Below are positions 1 through 7,644 of a DNA stretch of 16,530 nucleotides, one piece after another. The stretch is taken from contig CAZMSA010000075.1 in NCBI GenBank assembly GCA_964568825.1, forward strand, positions 1 to 16,530, written 5' to 3'. Each line of letters starts with the position of its first letter. Positions within the stretch are counted from its first letter, which is position 1. The notes beneath the pieces were generated by a model. It saw only the letters and a program-made list of their open reading frames with translations, did not search any database and was not told where the DNA came from. A program made the position numbers and the translations under genes. The stretch comes from CAVVDT01 sp964568825. GTDB taxonomy: Bacteria; Pseudomonadota; Alphaproteobacteria; Rhizobiales; Aestuariivirgaceae.

Positions 1-250
1 CGCGGATGAGTTGCTCGCGCATGTTGAGGCGGCGGATGAAATGGGTGGGGATGCCCAGTTCATTGAGGCGGGTGAAAATCAACTCGGAGATCCGGTTGTT
101 GATCACGCCCTTGCCGTCGATCACCGCCTTTTTCTTGGCGTTGAAGGCGGTGGCGTCGTCCTTGTAGTGGACCACCAGGGTACCGGGCTCGGGGCCCTCG
201 TAGAGGATTTTGGCCTTGCCTTCGTAAATGCGCGTGCGGCGCGTGTTCAT
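1..250 (-). CDS. purC: SAICAR synthetase (phosphoribosylaminoimidazole-succinocarboxamide synthase), N-terminal part
   Basis: PurC joins CAIR to aspartate using ATP, a late step of purine synthesis in the cytoplasm. Only about the first 83 residues are present; the gene runs off the left edge. The visible protein has the family N-terminus: RIYEGKAKILYEGPEPGTL, then YKDDATAFNAKK, GVINNRISELIFTRL, and GIPTHFIRRLNMREQLI. Two starts are possible. ATG at 250 gives MNTRRTRIYEGK, which matches alphaproteobacterial relatives and has GAGGA eight bases upstream. ATG at 265 adds MRIYP and also has AGAGG at good spacing. I prefer 250 from family length. It is divergent from the ATP synthase zeta subunit gene, an arrangement I recall as common in Hyphomicrobiales. 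The identification is secure and the start is moderately so. Confidence 0.93.
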   Translation of the reverse strand, partial: MNTRRTRIYEGKAKILYEGPEPGTLVVHYKDDATAFNAKKKAVIDGKGVINNRISELIFTRLNELGIPTHFIRRLNMREQLIR

Positions 251-378
251 GGGATAGATCCTCATCGCTGAAACCTCTGCGACCCCGGCTGCGCCATCAA
301 AGGCGAGGGGGGCGTTACACACATACATCTGGTCAAGGGAGATGCTCGACTCAGTTCAGGTTCCTGTCGTGTACGGCG

Positions 379-407
379 AATTTAGCCGATCGATATGCCT
401 GTCACAA
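379..407 (-). promoter_or_regulatory. Candidate sigma70-type promoter for purC
   Basis: On the minus strand TTGTGA (407-402) and TAAATT (384-379) are separated by 17 bases. Each hexamer matches the sigma70 consensus at four of six positions. The leader to the purC start would be roughly 110-120 bases. This is a sequence match only. No operator could be recognised beside it. Confidence 0.28.
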
Positions 408-453
408 TCCAAGTGGGCTCATTTGGAGGCGGAATCAACACCTCATTCGGCCG

Positions 454-573
454 CATCCGGCCAAAGGCGACGTTTCGTCAAAGGCCGCGGTTGAATTGGC
501 GGCGCGTGACGGCTATTTCAAGATCAGTGACGACAGTCCACCGGCTATCCATCGGGAGCAAGGCCTGAAATGA
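454..573 (+). other. Protein-like open frame ending in ATGA at the zeta subunit start; possible gene remnant
   Basis: The 266-569 interval has no clear gene. One plus-strand frame is open from at least 310 and its last part reads like protein: AAVELAARDGYFKISDDS followed by PPAIHREQGLK and a stop at 571-573. That stop overlaps the ATG of the zeta subunit gene in an ATGA arrangement usual for coupled genes. The frame has no ATG or GTG in this part; the nearest usable codon is TTG at 496, with no clear ribosome site. Its third-position G/C is about 60 percent, lower than the flanking genes. It may be the tail of a decayed gene, a short coupled leader peptide, or chance. A weak promoter-like pair, TTGAAT (491-496) and TATTTC (514-519) with 17 bases between, lies inside it. 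Confidence 0.22.
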
Positions 574-893
574 CCACGTTCAAGAACCGCGAAGAGGGTT
601 TCGAGAAGAAATTCGCCCATGACGAGGAACTGAGGTTCAAGGCCTCGGCACGCCGCAACAAGCTCTTAGGGTTGTGGGCGGCGGAAAAGATGGGGATGAG
701 CGGCGAGGCGGCCGAGGCTTACGCCAAGGAGGTCATCAAGGCCGACTTCAAGGAAGCCGGCGATGCCGACGTCTTCGCCAAGGTGCGCGCCGACTTCGAT
801 GCCAAGGGTGTTGACCAGTCCGATCACCAGATCCGCCGCACCATGGACGAACTCATGCAGACCGCCGTGGACCAGTTGCGCTCCCAGGGCTGA
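570..893 (+). CDS. F1Fo-ATP synthase zeta subunit (DUF1476 inhibitor protein)
   Basis: This 107-residue protein belongs to DUF1476, the alphaproteobacterial zeta subunit. In Paracoccus denitrificans it binds F1-ATPase and blocks ATP hydrolysis through its N-terminal segment. The diagnostic pattern is seen directly: MTTFKNREEGFEKKFAHDEEL, then FKASARRNKLLGLWAAEKMG (about 23-42), then AEAYAKEVIKADFKEAGDADVF. The length is normal for the family. The charged N-terminus corresponds to the inhibitory region and the rest to the helical bundle. No signal peptide or membrane segment is present, so it acts at the matrix-like cytoplasmic face on F1. ATG 570 has AAGG (560-563) six bases upstream. The hydratase gene follows after only 23 bases, so the two may be cotranscribed even though they are functionally unrelated. 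Confidence 0.93.
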   Translation: MTTFKNREEGFEKKFAHDEELRFKASARRNKLLGLWAAEKMGMSGEAAEAYAKEVIKADFKEAGDADVFAKVRADFDAKGVDQSDHQIRRTMDELMQTAVDQLRSQG

Positions 894-916
894 GGCTGCA
901 AGAAGAGGCTCCGTCC

Positions 917-1690
917 ATGGGCTTTGATGCCGGCGCCGCTGCGCGCCATCTGATCGATGAACACGCGCGCGGTGCCCGGTTCGCCAACCTGCCGGACACG
1001 ATTACGCCGCGAACGCTCGAAGAGGCCTACGCGGCGCAGGCGGCACTCGAAGACCTTCTGGCGCCCAGCCTCGGGCGCCCGGGGGGTGCCAAGATCGCCG
1101 TCACCACCAAGGTGATGCAGGCGTTGATGGGTATCGACCAGCCGTGTTGCGGGATGATCTTTTCACGCCGCATCCTGACATCGCCCGCAAAGCTTGCCTT
1201 TGCCGATTTCATCAGCCTCAAGCTGGAATGCGAAATCGCCCTGCGGCTCGCCCGCGACCTGGAGGCGGGGACCGGACACACCCGGGACAGCGTGGCGATC
1301 GCGGTCGATCATGCCATGCCGGCTTTTGAGTTGGTGGAGGACCGCAACGCCGAATACCGCAAGGTGGACGTCAAGAGCCTCGTTGCCGACAATTGCTGGA
1401 ACGCCGGTGTGGTGACGGGCGCCGGCATCGCCCTTGCCGCCGGGCGTTCGCTGACCGGCCTTCAAGGCACGCTCGACATAGATGGTGAGCGCCATGCCTC
1501 GGGATTGAGCGAGGACCCGCTTGAGGTGCTGGCGTGGACCGCCAATCTTCTGGGCGCGCGCGGACGCGGCCTCAAGGCGGGCCAGATCGTGATGACGGGA
1601 AGCCTCATTGCAACCTTTGCGGCGGTGCCGGGCAAGACATTCCGATTTGCCGTCGAAGGTCTGGGCGAAGCGGTGCTTGAGGTCGAGTGA
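917..1690 (+). CDS. MhpD/HpaH-type 2-keto-4-pentenoate (2-oxo-hepta-4-ene-1,7-dioate) hydratase family protein
   Basis: This 257-residue protein belongs to the fumarylacetoacetate hydrolase superfamily, hydratase/decarboxylase branch. It would add water to a 2-oxo-enoic acid using a divalent metal. Seen in sequence: GGAKIAVTTKVMQALMG (56-72; K59 is the usual catalytic lysine region), the metal-binding ExE in LKLECEIALRL (E104, E106), AMPAFELVEDR (133-143), and VADNCWNAGVVTG (156-168). Length is typical (about 260). The start ATG 917 has AAGAGG (903-908) eight bases upstream. It follows the zeta subunit by 23 bases and precedes an HpaI-type aldolase, the usual partner that cleaves the hydrated product. 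Specificity cannot be read from sequence: pentenoate, heptenedioate or another oxo-acid are all possible. The family is clear; the substrate is not. Confidence 0.85.
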   Translation: MGFDAGAAARHLIDEHARGARFANLPDTITPRTLEEAYAAQAALEDLLAPSLGRPGGAKIAVTTKVMQALMGIDQPCCGMIFSRRILTSPAKLAFADFISLKLECEIALRLARDLEAGTGHTRDSVAIAVDHAMPAFELVEDRNAEYRKVDVKSLVADNCWNAGVVTGAGIALAAGRSLTGLQGTLDIDGERHASGLSEDPLEVLAWTANLLGARGRGLKAGQIVMTGSLIATFAAVPGKTFRFAVEGLGEAVLEVE

Positions 1691-1772
1691 CGTTTGTTGG
1701 GCGCGGAGTGGCGCCAGAGCCATGCCGGCACGTGCAACGGTGATGCTTAAGAAACAACAGGGGGCAGGGGCG

Positions 1773-2540
1773 ATGGCCGGCTATTTTCTCGATGAACGGC
1801 TGAAGGACAACCGGCCGGTTTATATCACCTGGCAGATCCTGCCAGGGGCGGTGGTTGCCGAGACGCTGGCGCGCTCGGACTTCGATGCCTGTTGCCTCGA
1901 CATGCAGCATGGCCTCATGGACTTTGCCGACGTGCTGGCGATGATGACAGCCATACACAAGGCGGGAAAGCCGGCGCTGGTGCGCCCGCCCCTGGGCGGT
2001 GAGGGCCTGCAGGCCAAGGTGCTGGACGCCGGTGCTGCCGGCATCATCGTGCCAATGATCAACACACCCCACGAGGCGCGGGCGCTGGTGGAGACGAGCA
2101 AATATCCGCCGCTCGGCAAACGCTCCTGGGGTGCCTATCTGGCGCAGGCGGCCTCGGGGCTTTCGACGCCTGAGTATCTCGGCTCGGCCAACCGGCTGTT
2201 CAAGACTTTCGCCATGATCGAGACGGCCGAGGCGATGGACAACGTCGATGCCATCGCCTCAACCGATGGCATCGACGGGCTGTTCGTGGGCCCGAACGAT
2301 CTGTGCATCTCGCTCACTGGAGGCGAGGCGCCGGATTATCACCACCCCAAGGTCAAGGCGGCGCTGCCGGTCATCGTGAAGGCGGCGAAGGCGGCGGGCA
2401 AGGTGCCCGGCATCTTTGCATCCACCCCGGAAATTGCCCTCGAATTCGCTGCTCTGGGTTTCCGCCTGATTTCGGTCGGTACCGATGCCGGTTTCCTCAG
2501 CGCCGGTGCGCAGACCGCCCATTCCGGCCTCAAGTCGTGA
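1773..2540 (+). CDS. HpcH/HpaI-type class II pyruvate aldolase
   Basis: This 255-residue protein belongs to the HpcH/HpaI aldolase family, metal-dependent enzymes that split 4-hydroxy-2-oxo acids into pyruvate (or oxaloacetate) and an aldehyde. With start ATG 1773 the key residues fall at W20, H46, R71, E150 and D176, each one more than W19, H45, R70, E149 and D175 of E. coli HpaI. E150 (AMIETAEA) and D176 (FVGPNDL) would hold the metal, R71 (VRPP) the pyruvate, and H46 acts as base. The frame is open further upstream (ATG 1722, 1743), but the register above and the GGGGCAGGGG stretch just before 1773 favour this start. The pair with the upstream hydratase (82-base gap) resembles the last two steps of meta-cleavage or homoprotocatechuate routes. 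The natural aldehyde acceptor is unknown. Confidence 0.87.
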   Translation: MAGYFLDERLKDNRPVYITWQILPGAVVAETLARSDFDACCLDMQHGLMDFADVLAMMTAIHKAGKPALVRPPLGGEGLQAKVLDAGAAGIIVPMINTPHEARALVETSKYPPLGKRSWGAYLAQAASGLSTPEYLGSANRLFKTFAMIETAEAMDNVDAIASTDGIDGLFVGPNDLCISLTGGEAPDYHHPKVKAALPVIVKAAKAAGKVPGIFASTPEIALEFAALGFRLISVGTDAGFLSAGAQTAHSGLKS

Positions 2541-2611
2541 TGATGGGCATTTGACGCGCGCCCCGATTAGGGCAAGATGGGCGCACTTTTGAGGCCCACC
2601 GGGGTGACGAC

Positions 2612-3850
2612 ATGGACACCAAGCCGCTGAAATCGACCTCGCGCGATGCCGCCCTCGACCGGCTGGTTGATCTTGCCCTGTCGGCGGGGCCGGTGGAAAC
2701 CATTACCGACAAGTATTTCTCCAATACCCGGCGGGTGGTCGAGGCGGCCGGCGATTGCGAGGTCACCTACGCCGTGTTCCTCAGGCGGCGCTCGATCGCC
2801 GCGCTGGAACCGGTCGTCCGCCTGATTGCGCGACTGGTGCCCTCGGCGCGCGTCAAGCGGTTCTTCGCCGAGGGCGACATCGTGCTTTCGGAGCGCAAGA
2901 TGTTCGAGGTGACGGGCCCCATGGCGCAGTTGTCGGAGGTCGAGACGCTGCTCCTGCAAAAGACCGGCTTTCCCTGCATTTCGGCCAACAATGCCTACGA
3001 GATGTGCCGCGCCATGCCGCGCGCCGCCTTCATCGACATGCATGCCCGCCATGCCTCGGGGGCGGAAATGAACATGCTGGCCGCCTATGGCGCCGCGGTC
3101 GGCAGCGATGCGGCGCGCCATGCGGATCATGAGACGAAGGGCTTCATCGGCTCGTCGCAGGACCTCACAGCGCCGCTTTACGGGGCACCACGCGGTGGCG
3201 GAACCATGCCGCACTCTCTCGTTGGCTACAGCGGCGGCGATGTTCTCAAGGCACTGAAACTGTTCGCCGCCGAGATCGGCGATGTGAAGAACCTCGTCGC
3301 GCTGGTCGACTATCGCGGCCTGGAAATCACCGACAGCCTGGCGTGCGCCCGCTGGTTTTACGAAGAGGCCTGCCTTGACCGCCACGGCAAGGAGCTGGGG
3401 GTCAGGCTGGATACCCACGGCGGCCGTTTTGCTGAAGGCCTCGATTATGAAAAGTCGGTGGACATCGTCGGCCGCTGGCTGGAAGTGGAAGGCGAATACA
3501 ACATCGTCGAACGGGTAATCGGCCATCGCGCCTTCCAGCTCGATCCGGGCAATATCCTGGTGGACAAGGTGCGCCGCATCCTGTTCGGCAAGGGCGTATC
3601 GGCGGCCTCCGTCGTGCATACCCGGCAATGCCTCGACGAGGCCGGCTTCGGCGATACCCAGATCGTCGTCTCCTCCGGCTTCGATGCGCAGAAATGCCAG
3701 ATCATGGGCGCGGCACAGGCCCCCGTCGACGTGGTGGGTACCGGCTCATTCCTGCCCGCCACCCTCAGCGAGACCTACGCCACCGCCGACATCATCGCCT
3801 ATGACGGGGTGCAGCGGGTCAAAGTCGGCCGCGAATTCCTGCTGGATTGA
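2612..3850 (+). CDS. pncB: Nicotinate phosphoribosyltransferase
   Basis: This 412-residue protein makes nicotinate mononucleotide from nicotinate and PRPP, the salvage entry to NAD. Family signs in order: RFFAEGDIVLSERKMFEVTGP (83-103), LSEVETLLLQKTGFPC (107-122), FIDMHARHASGAEM (140-153), GGGTMPHSLVG (195-205), GVRLDTHGGRF (263-273), VVSSGFD (352-358) and VDVVGTGSFLP (372-382). H201 within GTMPHS is in the position of the histidine that is phosphorylated during ATP-coupled turnover in PncB enzymes. The protein is soluble. The start has only a weak GGGGTGA site before it. It lies 71 bases after the aldolase gene and may share its transcript; a TTGACG at 2551 has no good -10 partner. A nicotinamide-using relative cannot be formally excluded, but nicotinate is the better guess. 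Confidence 0.86.
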   Translation: MDTKPLKSTSRDAALDRLVDLALSAGPVETITDKYFSNTRRVVEAAGDCEVTYAVFLRRRSIAALEPVVRLIARLVPSARVKRFFAEGDIVLSERKMFEVTGPMAQLSEVETLLLQKTGFPCISANNAYEMCRAMPRAAFIDMHARHASGAEMNMLAAYGAAVGSDAARHADHETKGFIGSSQDLTAPLYGAPRGGGTMPHSLVGYSGGDVLKALKLFAAEIGDVKNLVALVDYRGLEITDSLACARWFYEEACLDRHGKELGVRLDTHGGRFAEGLDYEKSVDIVGRWLEVEGEYNIVERVIGHRAFQLDPGNILVDKVRRILFGKGVSAASVVHTRQCLDEAGFGDTQIVVSSGFDAQKCQIMGAAQAPVDVVGTGSFLPATLSETYATADIIAYDGVQRVKVGREFLLD

Positions 3851-4136
3851 CGTTCAGTCAAATTGTTGGCAGCATAACCTCAGAACTAGCGGCCGATTGC
3901 ACGGAAAATCCGGTCATCGGCCCTACAAAGCTGGTCATGGGGAGCAATCCGGGCTGGAGCCCACAATAAATCGTGACAGTCGATGGTTTAGGCTTGCGCG
4001 AAGCCATGGGCATTGAGGTCGACCTTGGCGGAGGTGGCATCGAAGATTGACGGGTGTTGGCCCAAACCTTGCACCTGTTGAAAACTTTCCGGGCATATCA
4101 ACGATCCCGGAGCGCCAATTCTGGAAGGGGTTTGTC
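3851..4136. other. Intergenic region without a clear gene
   Basis: This 286-base gap separates pncB from the L,D-transpeptidase gene. I see no RNA gene, strong hairpin or convincing promoter in it. A minus-strand frame ending at 3988 reads PSIFDATSAKVDLNAHGFAQA just before its stop, which is protein-like but has no recognisable family and no proper start; it is listed among the findings. The only ribosome-site-like stretch is GGAAGGGG (4123-4130), which serves the next gene. Confidence 0.4.
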
Positions 4137-4589
4137 GTGTTCGAATTGAAGCGATACCTGAAGCAGGCAATGCTGACGGTGGTGGTGGCGATCGCTGTGG
4201 CTGGCGGATCCGGCGCCCGGCCGGCCGAGGCCGGAGTCATGGCGCGCATCGATCTGTCGGAACAGACGATGAATGTCTACGTCAACGGCTTCTACTATGC
4301 TCATTGGAAGGTCTCCACGGCGCGCCGCGGCTATCGCACGCCGACCGGCACGTACACGGCCAAGTGGCTGGCGCGCATGCATTATTCCAAGAAATATCAT
4401 CATTCGCCGATGCCGAACTCGATCTTCTTTTATGGCGGCTATGCCATCCACGGCACCTACGCGACTAGGTGGCTGGGGCGGCCGGCCTCGCATGGCTGCG
4501 TGCGCCTGCACCCCAAACACGCCGCCAAGCTGTTCGCGCTGGTCAAGGAATACGGCTTGAAGAATACCCTCATCACCATCACCCGGTAA
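4137..4589 (+). CDS. Secreted L,D-transpeptidase (YkuD domain)
   Basis: This small protein (150 residues) has an N-terminal signal (KRYLKQAMLTVVVAIAVAGG, cleavage likely near residues 30-32, after ARPAEA) followed by a compact YkuD domain. Such enzymes form 3-3 peptidoglycan cross-links or attach proteins to peptidoglycan in the periplasm. Seen: RIDLSEQTMNVYVNG at the domain start, TPTGTY (68-73), AIHGTY with H104, and the catalytic SHGCVRL (117-123) with nucleophile C120. I chose GTG 4137 because GGAAGGGG lies six bases upstream and because it places the basic N-terminus directly before the hydrophobic stretch; an open frame extends back to 4047 but gives a poor N-terminus. No LysM or other wall-binding domain is present. 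It converges with purB with only 17 bases between the stops and no terminator visible. Confidence 0.88.
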   Translation: MFELKRYLKQAMLTVVVAIAVAGGSGARPAEAGVMARIDLSEQTMNVYVNGFYYAHWKVSTARRGYRTPTGTYTAKWLARMHYSKKYHHSPMPNSIFFYGGYAIHGTYATRWLGRPASHGCVRLHPKHAAKLFALVKEYGLKNTLITITR

Positions 4590-4606
4590 GCCCTGACCGG
4601 CGATGG

Positions 4607-5914
4607 CTATGAGTCCGCGAACACCCGCCGGAAAATCTCATCGACGTTCTTGAAGTGATAGCCAAGATCGAACAGGGCGGCGAGTTCGGCTTCGTCAAGA
4701 TAGCGCCGGACGTCTTGATCCTTGCTCAGCAGGTCGAGGAACTGGCCTTCGCCGCGCCACACCGGCATGGCGTTTTTCTGCACCAGCCGATAGGCCTCCT
4801 CGCGCGCCGCACCCTTTTGGGTGAGGGCGAGGAGGACGCGTTGCGAATGCACCAGACCGCCCAGCCGATCCAGGTTCTTCTTCATGTTGTCGGGATAGAC
4901 GATGAGCTTTTCGATGACGCCTGAAAGCCGTACCAGGGCGAAATCGAGATGCACCGTCGCGTCCGGTGCGATACCGCGCTCGACCGATGAATGGGAGATG
5001 TCGCGCTCGTGCCACAGCGCCACGTTCTCCAGCGCCGGGGTGACAGCCGAACGCACCAGGCGGGAAAGGCCGGTGAGGTTTTCGGTCAGAACCGGATTGC
5101 GCTTGTGGGGCATGGCGGAGGAGCCCTTTTGCCCCTCGGAAAAATACTCCTCCACTTCCAGTACTTCGGTGCGCTGCAAATGGCGGATTTCGGTGGCTAG
5201 CCGCTCGACGCTGGAAGCGATCACCGCCAGCACGGAAAAGAACATGGCGTGGCGATCGCGCGGTATGACCTGCGTCGAGATGGGCTCAGGCTGCAGCCCC
5301 ATGGCGCTGGCGACATGCACCTCGACGCGCGGGTCGATATTGGCAAAGGTGCCGACGGCGCCGGAGATGGCGCAGGTCGAGACCTCGGTGCGGGCCGCCA
5401 CGAGGCGGGCGCGGGCGCGCTGGAATTCGGCGTAAGCTTGCGCCAGCTTGAGGCCGAACGTCGTTGGTTCGGCGTGGATGCCGTGGCTGCGGCCGATGGT
5501 GGGGGTCATCTTGTGCTCGAAGGCGCGGGCCTTGAGGGCGGCCAGCACGGCGTCGACATCCTCGATCAGGATATCGGCGGCACGCACAAGCTGGATGTTG
5601 AGGCAGGTATCGAGCACGTCCGATGAGGTCATGCCCTGATGCACGAAGCGCGCCTCGGGGCCGACGATTTCCGCCAGATGGGTGAGGAAGGCGATGACGT
5701 CGTGCTTCACCTCGCGCTCGATTGCATCGATGCGCTCGACGTCGAAGTGGGCCTTGCCACCCTTTTCCCAGATGGCCTTGGCGGCTTCGATGGGAATGAC
5801 GCCGATCTTGGCCAGCGCATCGGCGGCATGCGCCTCGATTTCGAACCAGATGCGGAAGCGGCTTTCGGGCGACCAGATATCGGCCATTTTCGGGCGCGTG
5901 TAGCGCGGAATCAT
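4607..5914 (-). CDS. purB: Adenylosuccinate lyase
   Basis: This 435-residue enzyme removes fumarate from SAICAR and from adenylosuccinate, acting twice in purine synthesis. It belongs to the fumarase/aspartase superfamily. Seen: MTSSDVLDT (95-103), GRSHGIHAEPTTFG (141-154) with the conserved histidines, and the signature SSAMPHKRNP (265-274) whose serine lies in the mobile catalytic loop. The C-terminal helical domain is complete and the length is normal. ATG 5914 is preceded by AGAGGAG at about seven bases. It is the downstream neighbour, on the same strand, of the DUF2259 gene (66-base gap) and so may receive read-through from paaIKX. A weak promoter of its own is suggested at 5948-5976. 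Confidence 0.96.
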   Translation of the reverse strand: MIPRYTRPKMADIWSPESRFRIWFEIEAHAADALAKIGVIPIEAAKAIWEKGGKAHFDVERIDAIEREVKHDVIAFLTHLAEIVGPEARFVHQGMTSSDVLDTCLNIQLVRAADILIEDVDAVLAALKARAFEHKMTPTIGRSHGIHAEPTTFGLKLAQAYAEFQRARARLVAARTEVSTCAISGAVGTFANIDPRVEVHVASAMGLQPEPISTQVIPRDRHAMFFSVLAVIASSVERLATEIRHLQRTEVLEVEEYFSEGQKGSSAMPHKRNPVLTENLTGLSRLVRSAVTPALENVALWHERDISHSSVERGIAPDATVHLDFALVRLSGVIEKLIVYPDNMKKNLDRLGGLVHSQRVLLALTQKGAAREEAYRLVQKNAMPVWRGEGQFLDLLSKDQDVRRYLDEAELAALFDLGYHFKNVDEIFRRVFADS

Positions 5915-5947
5915 GCCGTCCGCTCCTCTTTGAAGGGTTGAGGGCGC

Positions 5948-5976
5948 GGCATAGCAGAAGATTGCTGCCTTCTCAA
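5948..5976 (-). promoter_or_regulatory. Candidate promoter for purB
   Basis: On the minus strand TTGAGA (5976-5971) and TATGCC (5953-5948) are 17 bases apart in the 66-base gap between the DUF2259 gene and purB. The -35 matches at five of six positions and the -10 at three. No terminator with a T-run is visible in the gap. Confidence 0.25.
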
Positions 5977-5980
5977 TCGG

Positions 5981-6724
5981 TCAGGGCAGGGTGACAGGTA
6001 CCGCGAGGAAGCGCATGTCGCGGCCCTCGAAGCCGTTGCGGTAGACATGCACCAACACCACGTAGCGCGGCGACTTGCCGGCCAGGTCGGGGTCATAGCG
6101 AATGACATCGGCGATGCCGTAGCCGACCGGGCAACCGCGTGATGGAGGCAGGATGGCATCGCGGTGCACTTCGCGTATTGGTTCGAAGCCGCGCGCCACG
6201 GAAAGCGAAAAGCCCTTGGGTTTCTGGCCCGGATCGAAACAGTTGCGGCCGCCTTCGGCGTCGAAGACCTCCAGATCGAAGGCGAGTTTGTGCTCGGGGC
6301 GGGCAAGGTTGTAGTGCGAACGGACGGTGAGATGATAGGCCTCGACGTTGACCTCGGTAGGCGGATTGGACCCAAGGACGATACCGGGCTCACTGATATG
6401 CAGGCGTTTGAGGATCGGGGTTGCCTTCGCCTCGGCCTCATGACGCGCCACGCTCAGGCGGGGCTGGTTGTCGCTATTATTGTTCAGCAGCACCCGCACC
6501 GGGGTATGGCGCGCCCAGCGGTCCATATCCAGGTCGATGACGTAGATGTTGGCGTAAGGGGCGCCTGAACCGTCTTGTATGCCGTATTCCTCGAAGGCGA
6601 ACCATCGCCCGTCGGGGGAGAAGCCGAGGATGGCGCGTTCGGCGGCGTCGGCGGCGTAGAGCGGGCCGGCAAAGGCGATAATCGCGGTCAGCAGTGACAG
6701 GCAGGTAGCAACAAGCAGTCTCAT
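5981..6724 (-). CDS. DUF2259 family predicted secreted protein
   Basis: This 247-residue protein has a signal peptide (MRLLVATCLSLLTAIIAFAG, cleavage near PLYA-ADA) and a mature part that I recognise as DUF2259, a family of unknown function mainly in alphaproteobacteria. The mature N-terminus carries a beta-propeller-blade-like stretch, LGFSPDGRWFAFEEYG (33-48), ending in YANIYVIDLD. Two mature cysteines, C162 (GRNCFD) and C198 (SRGCPVGYG), could form a periplasmic disulfide. Its ATG overlaps the paaX stop in an ATGA arrangement, implying translational coupling to the phenylacetate regulator, while purB follows on the same strand. Family neighbourhoods near purB suggest that its normal partner is purB and that the paa genes are the newcomers. 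The role is unknown. Confidence 0.8.
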   Translation of the reverse strand: MRLLVATCLSLLTAIIAFAGPLYAADAAERAILGFSPDGRWFAFEEYGIQDGSGAPYANIYVIDLDMDRWARHTPVRVLLNNNSDNQPRLSVARHEAEAKATPILKRLHISEPGIVLGSNPPTEVNVEAYHLTVRSHYNLARPEHKLAFDLEVFDAEGGRNCFDPGQKPKGFSLSVARGFEPIREVHRDAILPPSRGCPVGYGIADVIRYDPDLAGKSPRYVVLVHVYRNGFEGRDMRFLAVPVTLP

Positions 6725-7644
6725 AGGGCGGGCGACCTCGTGGCGGATGCCGGGGCAGTTGGCATGAAACGATCAAAATACGACGGTGCCGGGGCAGGCG
6801 CCGCCCCTTGCCAGGTGACCATATGGGACGAAACGAAGCAGCCGGCGGCTTCGGCATGGCGGCGGTAAAGGCGGGCGGCAAGGGCGCGGGCGGCGTGGCC
6901 TGCCCATCCCGGCGGCAGCAGTTCTCCTGGCAGTTGCGGGTCGCGCAACAGGATGCGGCGGTATTCGTGGATCATCAGGCTCGATAAGGTGAAGGCTTCT
7001 TCAGGGTCCGCCAGCGGGCGGTCGAAGGGGGCGAAGCTTGTGGCAAAGGCGGCATAGGCGGCATTGAGGCGGTCGAGGTCCCAGGCCCGCTCGACCACTT
7101 GGCGCGGGTCGGCAGCGGGCATGTGCGGGCTGAGACGGCCGTGGAAGGCTATCACCTCGTCAGACCCGGCCAAGTCGGCGACCGGGCGCTCACCGGTGTG
7201 GATGTAGAGATCGGGAGCGAGCCGGCCATAGCCCGACCACTCGAGACGGGATTTCAGGGCCTCACGTTTTGGAGCGGCGAGGGCGGAGAGAATGTGGAGT
7301 GCGGTCCATGTCCCGTCCCAGCCCGGCGGCTCGGTGGCATAGATGCGCCGGTCTGCTTCGGCAAAGGTGGCAACGCCGGAGGCGGTGAGATGGTAGAAGG
7401 CCTTGCGGCCGTGGCTCCTCGATGCCAGCCAGCCCTCGCGCGACAGGCGGTAGACGCCGGTCCTGACCAGTCGCTCCGACACCCCGAAGGGCGCCATCAG
7501 GCGAATGAGGCTACCGAGCCAGATGGAACCGCCCCGCGGCACCACGCTGTCGCCGAATACGGTGATGATGAGCGATCCGGCCCGGGTGTCGAGGTGCCCG
7601 ATGAGGTCGGCGACGGTGGCGGGAGGTTTTGGCTTGGCGTCCAT
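6721..7644 (-). CDS. paaX: PaaX-type transcriptional repressor of phenylacetate catabolism
   Basis: PaaX represses phenylacetate genes and is released by phenylacetyl-CoA. This 307-residue protein has the family N-terminal winged helix: IWLGSLIRLMAPFGVSERLV (41-60) then RTGVYRLSREGWLASRSHGRK (61-81). The central part includes PPGWDGTWTALHIL and the C-terminal part includes the family EEAFTLSSLMIHEYRRILLRDP segment with LPPGWAG. The gene begins within paaK's stop (TAATG, one base shared) and ends within the DUF2259 start, so it lies inside the operon it is expected to control. No strong ribosome site is visible, as expected for a coupled gene. The binding site is likely in the paaI-paaA gap. 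The last 30 residues are Pro/Ala rich and less family-like. Confidence 0.9.
   Translation of the reverse strand: MDAKPKPPATVADLIGHLDTRAGSLIITVFGDSVVPRGGSIWLGSLIRLMAPFGVSERLVRTGVYRLSREGWLASRSHGRKAFYHLTASGVATFAEADRRIYATEPPGWDGTWTALHILSALAAPKREALKSRLEWSGYGRLAPDLYIHTGERPVADLAGSDEVIAFHGRLSPHMPAADPRQVVERAWDLDRLNAAYAAFATSFAPFDRPLADPEEAFTLSSLMIHEYRRILLRDPQLPGELLPPGWAGHAARALAARLYRRHAEAAGCFVSSHMVTWQGAAPAPAPSYFDRFMPTAPASATRSPAL

Noticed and set aside
1608..1772. Upstream extension of the aldolase frame into the hydratase gene
   Set aside because: The extension overlaps the hydratase in another register and would shift the catalytic residues far from their family positions.
2567..3628. Long minus-strand open frame opposite pncB
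   Set aside because: Its translation is rich in His, Arg, Gly and Ala without any family pattern, and it mirrors a clear pncB reading frame. High G/C makes such antisense frames common.
3941..3965. Small GGGC-TGGA-GCCC hairpin after pncB as a terminator
   Set aside because: The stem is only four pairs and no T-run follows, so it cannot be called a terminator.
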